The position numbers were made by a program, and so were the translations under genes. A stretch of 18,511 nucleotides of DNA from Armatimonadetes bacterium UBA5352. GTDB lineage: Bacteria; Armatimonadota; Zipacnadia; Zipacnadales; UBA5352. Where the stretch lies: contig DHPY01000007.1 in the NCBI GenBank assembly GCA_002411015.1, positions 1-18,511 on the forward strand, in the 5' to 3' direction. This document shows, piece after piece, positions 1 to 8,183 of the stretch. Under the pieces are notes generated by a model. It made no database searches. It saw only the letters and a program-made list of their open reading frames with translations, and had not been told where the DNA came from. Position 1 is the stretch's first letter; each line of letters begins with the position of its first letter.

Positions 1-56
1 TATTTTATGGACGCTGCACTAGGACGTTGTCTGGGAAAAGGCCTGTCCTGCGTTTC

Positions 57-2732
57 TCAGTTGATCAACTCGTCCGATGCCGCGCCGCCGGCGGCAGGGA
101 CGCTCGCCTGCTCGATGGCGCCGCCTGCCGCCTCGTAGTCGGCCAGCACCTTCGCGCCCTCACCGTCGGTCCAGTAGTCCGCGGGCTTGAACGCCCCGGG
201 CCAGCCGTGCACGTCGGTGATGAGCTTCTCCGCGCGCGTTGAGCCGTCCTCGTTGAGCAGCGCGCTGCGCAGGTAGCTTGCAGGCCAGGCGATGCGCGTG
301 TCGATAACGGTGACATCACCCTCGCGCGCGCGCACCTGCTCGGCGACCTCGCCGCTCCACGTCAGCAGCACCGTCGCGCCCTGGCGGACATCGGCCTCGC
401 CATAGTCGAACGGCTCCGTCGCGACCTCCAGCGGCTCAGCCTCACCTTCCGGTGCGGGGAGCGTCACCTCGAGCGTATCGCCCTCTCCGAGCGTCCCGCC
501 GTCGCCGACCAGCACCTCGATCGGCGCATCCGCCTCCTCGCACGTCACGCGCACCCGCAGGCCCTCGGTGACCTTGGTGACCTCCAGTGTCAGCCGCGTC
601 TCCCCTACGCGCAGGTTGCGCACGGTCATTGTGTCTGCGCCCGGCGGCAGATGCGGGTCAAAGGTCACCTGCCGGTCCGGCGCGTTGGGCTCAAAGCCGG
701 TCAGATACTGCAGCACCGCGCTGCCGTTGATGCCGCCCTCCCACGGCCGAACGCGATGCATGCCCCAGTTATCGCGCGAGGGGGTGTCATCAGGGCGGTT
801 CATCTCCGAGAAGCCGCCGGAGGTCTCCGCCGACCGCAGCAGGCCCTCCAGCGCCTTCGCGGCCTCCGGATGGTCTATCGTGGTCAGCGCGGAAAGCACC
901 ATCCCCGGCGTCATCCCGACGGTATAGCCGCAGGTGGGGGTGAGATTGGTGGTGCCGGCCTCCGGGCGGTAGAGCCACCGGAGCGCGTTGAGGATGTTCT
1001 CGCGCTGCCGCTCGGTGTTCCCGGCGTAGCCGATCCACGTCGGCCGCATGTTGATGTTCGCGAACGGGTAGCGGTAGAGCTCGCCGGAGACCGCCGACAT
1101 CGCTGGCGCGTAGTAGCCGCGCCCCTCCTGCCAGTAGAAGCGCTCGGTGGCATCGCGGACGAACTCCGCGGCCTCACGGTAGCGCGCGATCTCGTCCTCG
1201 GGGCGCTCTATCACCGCTGCCATCTCCGCCATCGCCTCGGCGGCAGCCACGTACTCGAAGGCCGAATCAGCCGAGCGCAGCGTCATGTGGATGTAGTCGG
1301 TGACAGCCTCGGGGTCTGTTGAGACAAGCTGGTATCCGGGGAAGCGGTAGGTCTCATCACCGTGGAAGGGCAGCCGGCCCTGTGCGTCTACCTCATGCGC
1401 GTCAAACGCGCGCACGAGGTAGTTCCACCGCTGCTCAAGCTGGTCGGATTCTCCGGTGTGCTGGTAGTACCAGTAGTTCTGCAGGATCATGAAGCTCGCG
1501 ATCTCGGCCTTCTGCGCGGGGACATTCGTCCAGTCGATCTCCGCCGGCTTCTCGATATCCACCGGCACCGTCAGCTCGATGTTGTTGAAGATATCCTTCT
1601 TGTACGCGCAGCCCGCGTAGTGGTAGGCGAGGTCGCGGTTCACGGACTCGAAGTCGCCGTTGTCGAGCAGGAACATGATGGGGCCGTTCGCGTCGCGGAT
1701 CCAGCGGTAGGAGTACTTGTGCATCGGCGAGTAGCCGCCCAGTTCGGCCTGCTGCACTCGACAGAGGTACTTCTGGATCGCCATGAACTCATCTATCTCG
1801 GCGCCCGCGCCCTCGACGATCAGCGTCCTGTCATGCCACTGCTGCCACCAGTCATGGGTGTCCTCGAAGAGCTGCCAGCCCTTCTCCTCGACCGCGCTCG
1901 CGACCGTCGCGGTCTCGTCCGCGCCGTTGCCGATCGCCAGGTAGGCGAGCTTGCCGACCGATTCCTCCGGCTTCACCGTGCCGAGCGGGCAGACGACTGA
2001 CTGCGTTGGGATATCTAGCGCCGCCTTGGCCACCGGGCGCACGCGGTCGGAGAGCTCCTCAGGGAAGGTCGGGAGGATCGCCTCGTCCACGATCGAGGTC
2101 TTCGCACCGGCGAACCCGCCGCGGACGATGATCTTGCCGCGAGAGGCGAGCAAGGTGCCGTTATCGCTGCTGTCGGGAGCGGCGTTCGGCTGCAGGCCGA
2201 GCGAGATGTCCACTGACTTCTCGCTGACGTTCGTGACCATCATCAGTGTGACGATCGCGGTCACGTCGTTCGGCGCGGTCTGGTAGAGGTCAACGTGGAT
2301 AGCCTCGCCCTCCCAGCGCGAGTGCACGACACCGCCCGACTTGATCCAGCGCGTGGACTGGCGCGCGATCAGGAGCGGCTCCCCATCCACCAGCACCGCC
2401 GGGGCCCATCCGCCAAGGAGCGCGCCGGTCTTCTGATAGGTGGGCCCGAGCATCTCCTGCACCGTGCCGAAGGGAAGTGCGAGCCCGATGACCCCGAAGA
2501 CCTTCCCGTTGCCGACGGGGTAGGCGCCCACGTCGGAGAAGGTGGGCAGCTCCTCATCGAGGTCCACCTGCTGCCGCCAGGCATCGTAGCCCTCGCCGGT
2601 CCAGGCGGTCAGATCGTCCTGCGTGAAGGTCAGCGTCTCGCGGTTCCGCGGCCCGCCGCAGCCCGCGAGGAGGGTGATCGCGCTGATGGTTGCGAGGATG
2701 ATCGCACAGCGCCGGCTATCGAACCTGAGCAT
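57..2732 (-). CDS. Six-hairpin glycoside hydrolase, predicted lipoprotein
   Basis: Predicted exported glycosidase of the (alpha/alpha)6-barrel class, 891 aa. The start at 2732 is chosen over an in-frame ATG 48 nt upstream because AGAGAGG lies 9 nt before it and because the protein then opens with a clean lipoprotein signal: basic MLRFDSRR, a hydrophobic stretch, and lipobox LLAGC with Cys25. Residues about 60-300 look like an N-terminal beta-sandwich. Residues about 310-690 look helical and barrel-like, with RWIRDANGP (343-351), HGDE (457-460) and PWEGG (663-667) as the likeliest active-site segments. A C-terminal beta-sheet begins near FDPHLPPGAD (about 691-700), typical of GH15/GH65/GH78-like enzymes. 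The last ~110 residues are an extension I do not recognise. The exact GH family and substrate cannot be set by eye. The gene is divergent from the plus-strand cluster. The fold class is fairly secure, the activity inferred. Confidence 0.75.
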   Translation of the reverse strand: MLRFDSRRCAIILATISAITLLAGCGGPRNRETLTFTQDDLTAWTGEGYDAWRQQVDLDEELPTFSDVGAYPVGNGKVFGVIGLALPFGTVQEMLGPTYQKTGALLGGWAPAVLVDGEPLLIARQSTRWIKSGGVVHSRWEGEAIHVDLYQTAPNDVTAIVTLMMVTNVSEKSVDISLGLQPNAAPDSSDNGTLLASRGKIIVRGGFAGAKTSIVDEAILPTFPEELSDRVRPVAKAALDIPTQSVVCPLGTVKPEESVGKLAYLAIGNGADETATVASAVEEKGWQLFEDTHDWWQQWHDRTLIVEGAGAEIDEFMAIQKYLCRVQQAELGGYSPMHKYSYRWIRDANGPIMFLLDNGDFESVNRDLAYHYAGCAYKKDIFNNIELTVPVDIEKPAEIDWTNVPAQKAEIASFMILQNYWYYQHTGESDQLEQRWNYLVRAFDAHEVDAQGRLPFHGDETYRFPGYQLVSTDPEAVTDYIHMTLRSADSAFEYVAAAEAMAEMAAVIERPEDEIARYREAAEFVRDATERFYWQEGRGYYAPAMSAVSGELYRYPFANINMRPTWIGYAGNTERQRENILNALRWLYRPEAGTTNLTPTCGYTVGMTPGMVLSALTTIDHPEAAKALEGLLRSAETSGGFSEMNRPDDTPSRDNWGMHRVRPWEGGINGSAVLQYLTGFEPNAPDRQVTFDPHLPPGADTMTVRNLRVGETRLTLEVTKVTEGLRVRVTCEEADAPIEVLVGDGGTLGEGDTLEVTLPAPEGEAEPLEVATEPFDYGEADVRQGATVLLTWSGEVAEQVRAREGDVTVIDTRIAWPASYLRSALLNEDGSTRAEKLITDVHGWPGAFKPADYWTDGEGAKVLADYEAAGGAIEQASVPAAGGAASDELIN

Positions 2733-2943
2733 GTATCTCGGCCTCTCTGGACTTCGCTGCTGAAGGACGCGGCCTGTCATCTCACTGTCTCATTAAGCGC
2801 CTGCGGGGGCCGCAGGGTTCCTCCCGGCGCGAAGGCTTCGCGATCCGCCGCGCTGACTCCTCCGCCACGTACGGCTTCCGCGCGAGGTCTGGCGGCGCGT
2901 ACGGGGAACCTTGCCGAACAGGAGAGCTCAGGAGGAGGTTGCC
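2733..2943. promoter_or_regulatory. Divergent intergenic region with two perfect hairpins
   Basis: This 211-bp gap separates the divergent glycosidase and PHP-hydrolase genes, so it should hold both promoters and any shared operator. Two perfect palindromes are visible: CCTGCGG/CCGCAGG with a 3-nt spacer (2800-2816) and CGCGAAG/CTTCGCG with a 1-nt spacer (2828-2842). They lie in the middle of the gap and could be operator half-sites or hairpins. No convincing -35/-10 pair was found on either strand; the AT-richest patch is around 2788-2797. Confidence 0.4.
2931..2938 (+). promoter_or_regulatory. Strong ribosome binding site deciding the start at 2944
   Basis: GGAGGAGG lies 5 nt before the ATG at 2944. 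An in-frame ATG at 2911 lies upstream of this site and has no comparable site of its own, so 2944 is the likely start. Confidence 0.75.
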
Positions 2944-4890
2944 ATGCTGCCGACACCGCCGACCGAGCAGAGCGTCGGAACCATCCGCCTCGACCGGCCG
3001 GGACCGTTCGTAGCCGGCAGCCGCCAGAGGCTGCGGCTGACCTACACCGCCGGGCCATCAGGCATCGAGGTTGGCGGGGCGCTCCGCATCTACCCGCCGC
3101 ACCAGGGCCACACGTACTGGGAACTCGGCAAAGTGGCCGCTGTGGCCTCGCGCGAGGGCGTGGCCTGCGACGTCGAAACCTTCAATGACCGCCCCTACAC
3201 CTACCACCACTCCAACCCGCCGTGGGTGCGCGTGACCATCCTCGGAGAGCCGCTCTGCGAGGGCGACACGATCAGCGTCACTCTAGGAGAGCATGGCGGC
3301 TACTCCCGCGGCTACTACCGCCTCGCGCGCGTGGCCGACCACGCGTGGTGCGAGTATCACTTCGACTGCTATGTGGATGTCCTCGGCAATGGCGAGCGCC
3401 CGGCGGAGTTCCACCGCGAGGACGCCCTCGTGCGCGTCCCTGCCCCTCCTCGCGTCGAGATCATCGCCGACCGCCCCGCCCGCCTGCACGTTGTCGCGAA
3501 GGCCCCCGGGAGCGCGCAGAGCGATGAGTTCGAGGTCGTGGCGTCCGTCCGCGATCAGTTCGGCAACCTCGCGAACTACGAGGGCATCCTGAAGATCGAG
3601 TCCACCGATCCGGCCGCCACGCTGCCGGATCGTGTCGGCGTGAATGAGGGCGGCGAGCGCTGCGGGATCCTCCCCGGCAGGCGCCCCGAGGGGACGCTGC
3701 GACTCCAGGGCTGCCGCCTCTCCGCGGAGACCGCGCGCGTCACGCTCTACGACCCGAAGCAGCAGGTCATCGGCACGAGCAACATCGCCGCGCCGGGCTT
3801 TGCGGGAGAGGGCCTGCGAGTGTACTTCGGCGACCTGCACGTGATGACCGGCATGGAGCGGCGGACGAAGATGATGCTCGGCGACACCGAGTATGCCTAC
3901 CGCTGGGCGCGCGACGTAGAGGGCCTCGACTTCTCCGTGGTCACGAACTCCGGCAGCGAGCCGCACTGGCAGGAGGACCTGCGCCTCGACGACGAGTTCA
4001 ACGAGCCCGGGCGCTTCGTCACGATCCCGGCACTCGAGCGCGGCTGGCGGCGCGGGCACAAGAACGTCTACTTCCGCGGCTCGCAGGGCATCCCGGCGAT
4101 GCCGAAGCTGGAGATCGAGGAGATGTTCGAGTGGCTGGCGGGGCCTGATGTGCCCGCGCTGGCCATCGCGCACCACTCGAACGCGCATTCCGAGACCAGC
4201 CGCTACGGCGCGTGGGGGCCGCAGGACTTCAGCACCTGCGACCCGCGCTTCGAGCGCCTCGTGGAGATCACGCAGTGCCGCGGCTCGATGGAGGTCGAGG
4301 AGGTCGGCGGCACCGTCTCGCTCGGCGGCCTCGGCTCATCGGTGCAGAGCGCGCTGGCGATGGGCCTGCGGCTCGGCTTCGTCGGCGGCACCGACAACCA
4401 CCGCGCCCAGCCCGGCTCGAAGCGCTCGAATCTCGGCGGGCTCGTGGCCGATGAGATCATCAACGGCGGCTACACCGCGGCCTTCGCGCCCGAACTCACG
4501 CGCGAGGCCGTCTTCGATGCCCTGCACGCCCGCCGCTGCTATGCCACCACCAGCCGCCGCATCCTGCTCGATGTGGCTCTCGGCGAGCACCCGATGGGCA
4601 GCGACCTCTCCGCGGAGGACGCCGCGCCCTTCGCCGACGGCCGCGCGCTCACCATCCGCGCCGTCGCACATGGCGAGATCGCACGCATCGAGATCGTGCG
4701 CAACAACGAGACAGTCGAGTCGGTCGAAGTCGGCCGGGAGCAGGAGGCCCTCACATACAACGACGGCACGCCGCTTTCGGAGGTCCCGGCGGTGTCCGAG
4801 GCGGCCCCGGGCGTGGTCTTCTACTACGTGCGCGTGATCGAGGCCGATGGCAACATGGCGTGGTCCAGCCCGATCTGGCTGGCGAGGTAA
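2944..4890 (+). CDS. DUF3604/PHP-type metal-dependent hydrolase
   Basis: Predicted metal-dependent hydrolase of 648 aa with no signal peptide or membrane segment, so probably cytoplasmic. Residues about 1-280 form a beta-rich N-terminal region. The metal-site motifs follow: YFGDLHVMT (294-302, with D297 and H299), an acidic IPALE (361-365), IAHHSNAH (408-415) and GGTDNHRAQPG (481-491, with D484 and H486). Their order matches the PHP/DUF3604 superfamily, whose members are often annotated only as DUF3604; substrates are largely unknown. The second His of a classical HxH is Met here, and DUF3604-like proteins also vary at this point. It is the first gene of a plus-strand cluster, 75 nt before the CBM protein, which suggests co-expression with carbohydrate processing. 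Family call fairly sure, reaction unknown. Confidence 0.75.
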   Translation: MLPTPPTEQSVGTIRLDRPGPFVAGSRQRLRLTYTAGPSGIEVGGALRIYPPHQGHTYWELGKVAAVASREGVACDVETFNDRPYTYHHSNPPWVRVTILGEPLCEGDTISVTLGEHGGYSRGYYRLARVADHAWCEYHFDCYVDVLGNGERPAEFHREDALVRVPAPPRVEIIADRPARLHVVAKAPGSAQSDEFEVVASVRDQFGNLANYEGILKIESTDPAATLPDRVGVNEGGERCGILPGRRPEGTLRLQGCRLSAETARVTLYDPKQQVIGTSNIAAPGFAGEGLRVYFGDLHVMTGMERRTKMMLGDTEYAYRWARDVEGLDFSVVTNSGSEPHWQEDLRLDDEFNEPGRFVTIPALERGWRRGHKNVYFRGSQGIPAMPKLEIEEMFEWLAGPDVPALAIAHHSNAHSETSRYGAWGPQDFSTCDPRFERLVEITQCRGSMEVEEVGGTVSLGGLGSSVQSALAMGLRLGFVGGTDNHRAQPGSKRSNLGGLVADEIINGGYTAAFAPELTREAVFDALHARRCYATTSRRILLDVALGEHPMGSDLSAEDAAPFADGRALTIRAVAHGEIARIEIVRNNETVESVEVGREQEALTYNDGTPLSEVPAVSEAAPGVVFYYVRVIEADGNMAWSSPIWLAR

Positions 4891-4915
4891 CGCGTGCCAT
4901 CACTGCCGTTCGTGG

Positions 4916-4935
4916 CGCAGGCATTCCTGCCTGCG
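4916..4935. repeat. Intergenic hairpin with TTCC loop
   Basis: Perfect 8-bp stem CGCAGGCA / TGCCTGCG around a TTCC loop, in the 75-nt gap between the PHP hydrolase and the CBM protein. There is no T-run after it, so it is not a standard intrinsic terminator. Its architecture (GGC, a W-W closing pair, a TCC-containing loop, GCC) matches the hairpins at 8152-8171 and in the triple repeat at 18221-18369. Confidence 0.7.
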
Positions 4936-4952
4936 GTCGTTCCACAGCCAGC

Positions 4953-4958
4953 AAGGAG
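4953..4958 (+). promoter_or_regulatory. Ribosome binding site deciding the start at 4966
   Basis: AAGGAG lies 4 nt from the first of two consecutive ATGs (4963) and 7 nt from the second (4966). The second spacing is the better one. Confidence 0.6.
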
Positions 4959-4965
4959 TCGCATG

Positions 4966-7317
4966 ATGACCCGAGCCATCGCCGCACTGCTGCTTCTGAC
5001 CGCCCTGAGCGTCACCTTCGCGCAGGACGAGCCTGTGCGCACGCTCCTGCAGACCGGCTTTGAGGACGGGCTGGCGCCGTTCACGGTGAGCTGGGGCAAT
5101 GCCACCCTCGCCACCGACGCCGCCCACAGCGGCGCCACCTCCGTGCGCATGGAGGACGGCGGCGCGATCGAGTTCGAGAACATCGCCTACGCGCCCGGGC
5201 AGCAGTTCCGGCTGAGCTACTGGATGCGCACGCAGGACATCGTGCGCGGCGAGCAGCCCTGGCACCGCGCGGGCGGGCAGGTGCAGTACAGCTACGCCGA
5301 CGGCACCGGCGGGCACTTCGACATTGGCCTGACCCTCGGCACCACCGACTGGACGCGCTACGAGCGTGTGATCTCCTTCACCACCAAGCGCGTGCCGGTG
5401 AGCTTCACGATCGTGCTGCAGAACTGGCGCGCGACCGGCGTCGCGTGGTTCGATGACGTGGAGCTGGTGGAGCTGCCGCCGGTTGAGCTTGACCCGCGCA
5501 TCCCTTCCGCCGAGGAGATTGAGGGCGTGCCGCCGCGCGTCTGGCCGATGCCGCCGGTGGTGGATGGCCCCTCGGCACTCGACAACGGCATCACCGCGCT
5601 CGCCTTCGGCGACAGCGGCCTGCCCGAGCGCATCGGGTGCATGGGCGGCGGCCCCGCGGTCGGGCCGCTGTCCTTCAGCGCCTCGGTCAACGGTGAGGAG
5701 CTGTCGTCGGAGACGACGCCGGTCGCTCTCAACGGCTACGACTCCCTCCGCGGCTGGATGACGCGCAGGCGCACCGTCCTCGGCGAGAGCGAGGAGGCCT
5801 TCCCGCGCGTGGAGGTCTTCACGGAGCAGTTCGCGGGCTCCCCGATTGTGGCGATCTTCGCACGGCTCTACCTCCCGAACGGGGCGCAGGTGAGCGATCT
5901 TGAGCTGTCCCTCGGCCTGCCGGAGGCGCTGAGCCGCACGCTCAGCTTCGAGGGCAACGCGCCCGTGCGCTCGGCTGCGTCGGAGCTGTCCGTGACGCTC
6001 GCCGAGGGCGTCACCAAGCCGCTGATGGTGCTGCATGATGCCGCCGACGCGGCCGGTGTGGCGCTCTACCACCCGCTGCCGCCGGAGATGCGCCGCTGGT
6101 TCGTGGATGACTACGTGCCGCGCCTGCTGCCCGCGACGGTCACGGTCTCCGATGGCGCGATCCGCTGGCGCTTCGAGCCCGCCACGGCCGACAGCGATCG
6201 CCCGCATCACCACACGATCGACCTCGTGACGATGATCGCGCCCTACTCCGGCACCGCCGCGGAGGGCCTGCAGGCCTTCCAGGTCGCGGACACGGACCTG
6301 CTTGCCGACACGCTGCCCTTCGGCGATGACATGCCCGGCGGCTACTGGCACTGGCCGCCGCCCTACCGGATGCGCGGGCTGCATATCAGCCGCTATCACC
6401 CGTACGAAGCCGTCGCCTCGGCGGACGCGGGCGCCGAGACCTTCACCTGGGGCCACGAGGGCGGCTTCGCGTGGGGCTGGGTGAACGTGCCGCAGAAGCA
6501 GATGCGCTTCTCGCCCACCTCCGCCAGTCCGCTCTGGCGCGACGCCTGCATGCGGCTGCTCGCCTTCATGATCATGCGGCGCGACGAGTCGGGTACGCCG
6601 CCGCATCTGAACATGTACCGCCCGTGGGCCACGGGCCTGGAGAACCTCGACGACTTCTTCCGACGCCACTTCGCCCAGGATATTGAGTGGCGTGTCGGCG
6701 AGTGGCGCGCGCTGCTGCGCGATGCAGACTACCTCACCGAGGAGCAGCGCCAGTCCATCGGCGCCGAGTTGCAGGCGATCCGCGCGATCTTCGACCCGGC
6801 GAACGGGAAGCCGATGTCGTGGACCTACGTGATCCCCGATGGCGGCGGCTGGTGGTATGAGTACATGAACATCCCGCGCCCGGATATGCGCGACGGGCCG
6901 GCGTTCGTCCTCAACACGCACATGACCAGCACCGGGAACGCCGGCGAACTGATGCTCATCTCCCGCGACCTCGGCCGCGATGAGGACTTCGAGGCATGGC
7001 GCGAGGTCTTCGAGCGCGGCGTGGATGCTACGCTCTGGGCGCTCGCGCAGGAGCGCGCGTGGACCGACTACGATCCGAACCACCTGGAGTATGCGCTCGC
7101 CACCGGCGGCCCGGCGAGCTACCACGTCCACTGCGCCGGATCGTGGATGCCGCAGATCATCCGCACCTCCCACGAGATCGGCGACTACCGACTGGAGGAG
7201 CTTCTGGCGTATGAGCAGCGCATGGCGAAAGCGAAGATCATGCAGGACAACCCGGCGAACCTTGAGGTCGTGCTGAAGTTGCTCAGGGAGTTCGGGATTG
7301 AACAGGAGGCCGAATGA
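4966..7317 (+). CDS. Secreted protein with CBM4/9-like module and C5-epimerase-like C-terminus
   Basis: Predicted exported protein of 783 aa. It begins MTRAIAALLLLTA and has a probable signal-peptidase-I site at VTFA|QDEP (residue 19/20). Residues about 25-170 resemble a CBM4/9-type carbohydrate-binding jelly roll: TGFEDGLAPF, HSGATSVRMED, the FRLSYWMRT strand, and WFDDVELVEL closing the module. Residues about 190-440 are beta-rich. Residues about 500-770 are mostly helical and include GGGWWYEY (626-633) and FVLNTHMTS (647-655). These recall the C-terminal region of D-glucuronyl C5-epimerases or other alpha/alpha-toroid uronide enzymes; that resemblance is by eye and uncertain. The stop overlaps the start of the next gene, so coupled translation is likely. 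It could be a lyase, epimerase or glycosidase acting on an acidic polysaccharide outside the cytoplasm. The secretion call is sure, the function call weak. Confidence 0.6.
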   Translation: MTRAIAALLLLTALSVTFAQDEPVRTLLQTGFEDGLAPFTVSWGNATLATDAAHSGATSVRMEDGGAIEFENIAYAPGQQFRLSYWMRTQDIVRGEQPWHRAGGQVQYSYADGTGGHFDIGLTLGTTDWTRYERVISFTTKRVPVSFTIVLQNWRATGVAWFDDVELVELPPVELDPRIPSAEEIEGVPPRVWPMPPVVDGPSALDNGITALAFGDSGLPERIGCMGGGPAVGPLSFSASVNGEELSSETTPVALNGYDSLRGWMTRRRTVLGESEEAFPRVEVFTEQFAGSPIVAIFARLYLPNGAQVSDLELSLGLPEALSRTLSFEGNAPVRSAASELSVTLAEGVTKPLMVLHDAADAAGVALYHPLPPEMRRWFVDDYVPRLLPATVTVSDGAIRWRFEPATADSDRPHHHTIDLVTMIAPYSGTAAEGLQAFQVADTDLLADTLPFGDDMPGGYWHWPPPYRMRGLHISRYHPYEAVASADAGAETFTWGHEGGFAWGWVNVPQKQMRFSPTSASPLWRDACMRLLAFMIMRRDESGTPPHLNMYRPWATGLENLDDFFRRHFAQDIEWRVGEWRALLRDADYLTEEQRQSIGAELQAIRAIFDPANGKPMSWTYVIPDGGGWWYEYMNIPRPDMRDGPAFVLNTHMTSTGNAGELMLISRDLGRDEDFEAWREVFERGVDATLWALAQERAWTDYDPNHLEYALATGGPASYHVHCAGSWMPQIIRTSHEIGDYRLEELLAYEQRMAKAKIMQDNPANLEVVLKLLREFGIEQEAE
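7304..7309 (+). promoter_or_regulatory. Ribosome binding site inside the upstream gene, for 7317
   Basis: AGGAGG sits within the last codons of the CBM-protein gene, 4 nt before an ATG at 7314 and 7 nt before a second ATG at 7317. The site implies reinitiation at the TGATG overlap. Confidence 0.65.
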
Positions 7318-8141
7318 TGATCGACACACATGTGCATCTGAAGTATGACGGGCGCATCCCCGGCGAGCATGTCGGGATCACCGCCGAGCAGCTCGTGGAC
7401 CGCATGAACCGCGAGGGGGTGGACAAGTCGGTGGTGCTGCCGATCGAGAGCCCGGAGGTCTGCACCTGCCTTTACACCACCGAGCAGGTGCTGGAGGCCG
7501 CGTATCGCTTCCCGGAGCGGATCGTGCCGCTGGTGCAGGTGGACCCGCGGATGCCGCGCGCCGACCAGGTCATCAAGTACTTCGCGAGCAACCACTCGAT
7601 CATCAAGGGCTTCGGTGAGCTGGTGGATGGCCTCTCGATGGACGACGAGAAGCGCCAGCTCATCTACGCCACCTGCGAGGAGCTCGGCTGGCCGCTGATC
7701 TTCTACGGATCGAGCTACTCGAGCTTCGACGACGCAGGCCTCCCGCGCCTCGAGTCGATGCTGCAGAAGTACCCGGGACTGATCTTCATCGGCCACGGCC
7801 CGCGCTGGTGGAACGCGATCTCGGCTGATGACGACGCAAGCTGTCGCTATCCGACGACTCCGGTGGTCGAGGGCGGCGCGGCGGACCGGCTGCTGCAGGA
7901 GTACCCGAACATGTACGCGGACCTCTCCGCGGGCTCGGGCTACAACGCGATCACGCGCGACCCGAAGTGGACCGAGGGCTTCCTCGAGCGCAACTGGCAG
8001 AAGCTGCTGTTCGCGACCGACTACACGCGGATGAACGATCCGCTGCCGCAGATCAAGTGGGTGCGCGAGACGCCGATGTCGGATGAGATGCGCGCGGCGA
8101 TCATGGAGGGCAACGCGCGGAAGGTCTTCAAGATCGACTGA
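7317..8141 (+). CDS. Amidohydrolase-family (amidohydrolase_2-like) protein
   Basis: Predicted TIM-barrel amidohydrolase of 274 aa without signal peptide, so cytoplasmic. Counting from the ATG at 7314 (one residue longer), it shows IDTHVHL at the N-terminus (H6, H8), KGFGEL (E102), IGHGPRWW (H161) and LLFATDYTRM (D236). These are the HxH, strand-6 His and strand-8 Asp ligands of the superfamily. The His usually found on strand 5 is not evident: the matching segment reads WPLIFYGSSYS, so the metal site may be mononuclear or altered. The length is typical of short amidohydrolase_2 (PF04909) members, which hydrolyse or decarboxylate small carboxylated substrates. The 1-nt overlap with the upstream gene suggests coupling, perhaps downstream processing of a product released by the exported enzymes (inference). 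Either ATG is possible; 7317 has the better RBS spacing. The family is confident, the substrate unknown. Confidence 0.8.
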   Translation: MIDTHVHLKYDGRIPGEHVGITAEQLVDRMNREGVDKSVVLPIESPEVCTCLYTTEQVLEAAYRFPERIVPLVQVDPRMPRADQVIKYFASNHSIIKGFGELVDGLSMDDEKRQLIYATCEELGWPLIFYGSSYSSFDDAGLPRLESMLQKYPGLIFIGHGPRWWNAISADDDASCRYPTTPVVEGGAADRLLQEYPNMYADLSAGSGYNAITRDPKWTEGFLERNWQKLLFATDYTRMNDPLPQIKWVRETPMSDEMRAAIMEGNARKVFKID

Positions 8142-8151
8142 GGCCAGCTGG

Positions 8152-8171
8152 GACAGGCTTCCGAGCCTGTC
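8152..8171. repeat. Intergenic hairpin 10 nt after the amidohydrolase stop
   Basis: GACAGGCT / AGCCTGTC forms a perfect 8-bp stem with loop TCCG. No U-rich tail follows, so a terminator role is doubtful. It belongs to the same structural family as 4916-4935 and the units at 18221-18369, with paired base differences that keep the stem. Confidence 0.7.
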
Positions 8172-8183
8172 AAAGTCGTGCGG

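Noticed and set aside
1..56. Possible terminator after the glycosidase gene
   Set aside because: The only pairing is a 5-bp AGGAC/GTCCT stem with a 19-nt loop and no proper U-run after it; too weak to call.
2777..3188. Small open frames in and across the 2733-2943 divergent region
   Set aside because: Low-complexity Arg/Pro/Gly-rich translations without ribosome binding sites, overlapping the supported starts at 2732 and 2944.
4900..7329. An 809-codon open frame on the minus strand opposite the CBM-protein gene
   Set aside because: A shadow produced by high GC and codon bias: composition is dominated by Arg, Ala, Gly and His with no recognisable domain, and the plus-strand frame has a signal peptide, ribosome binding site and coupling to its neighbour.
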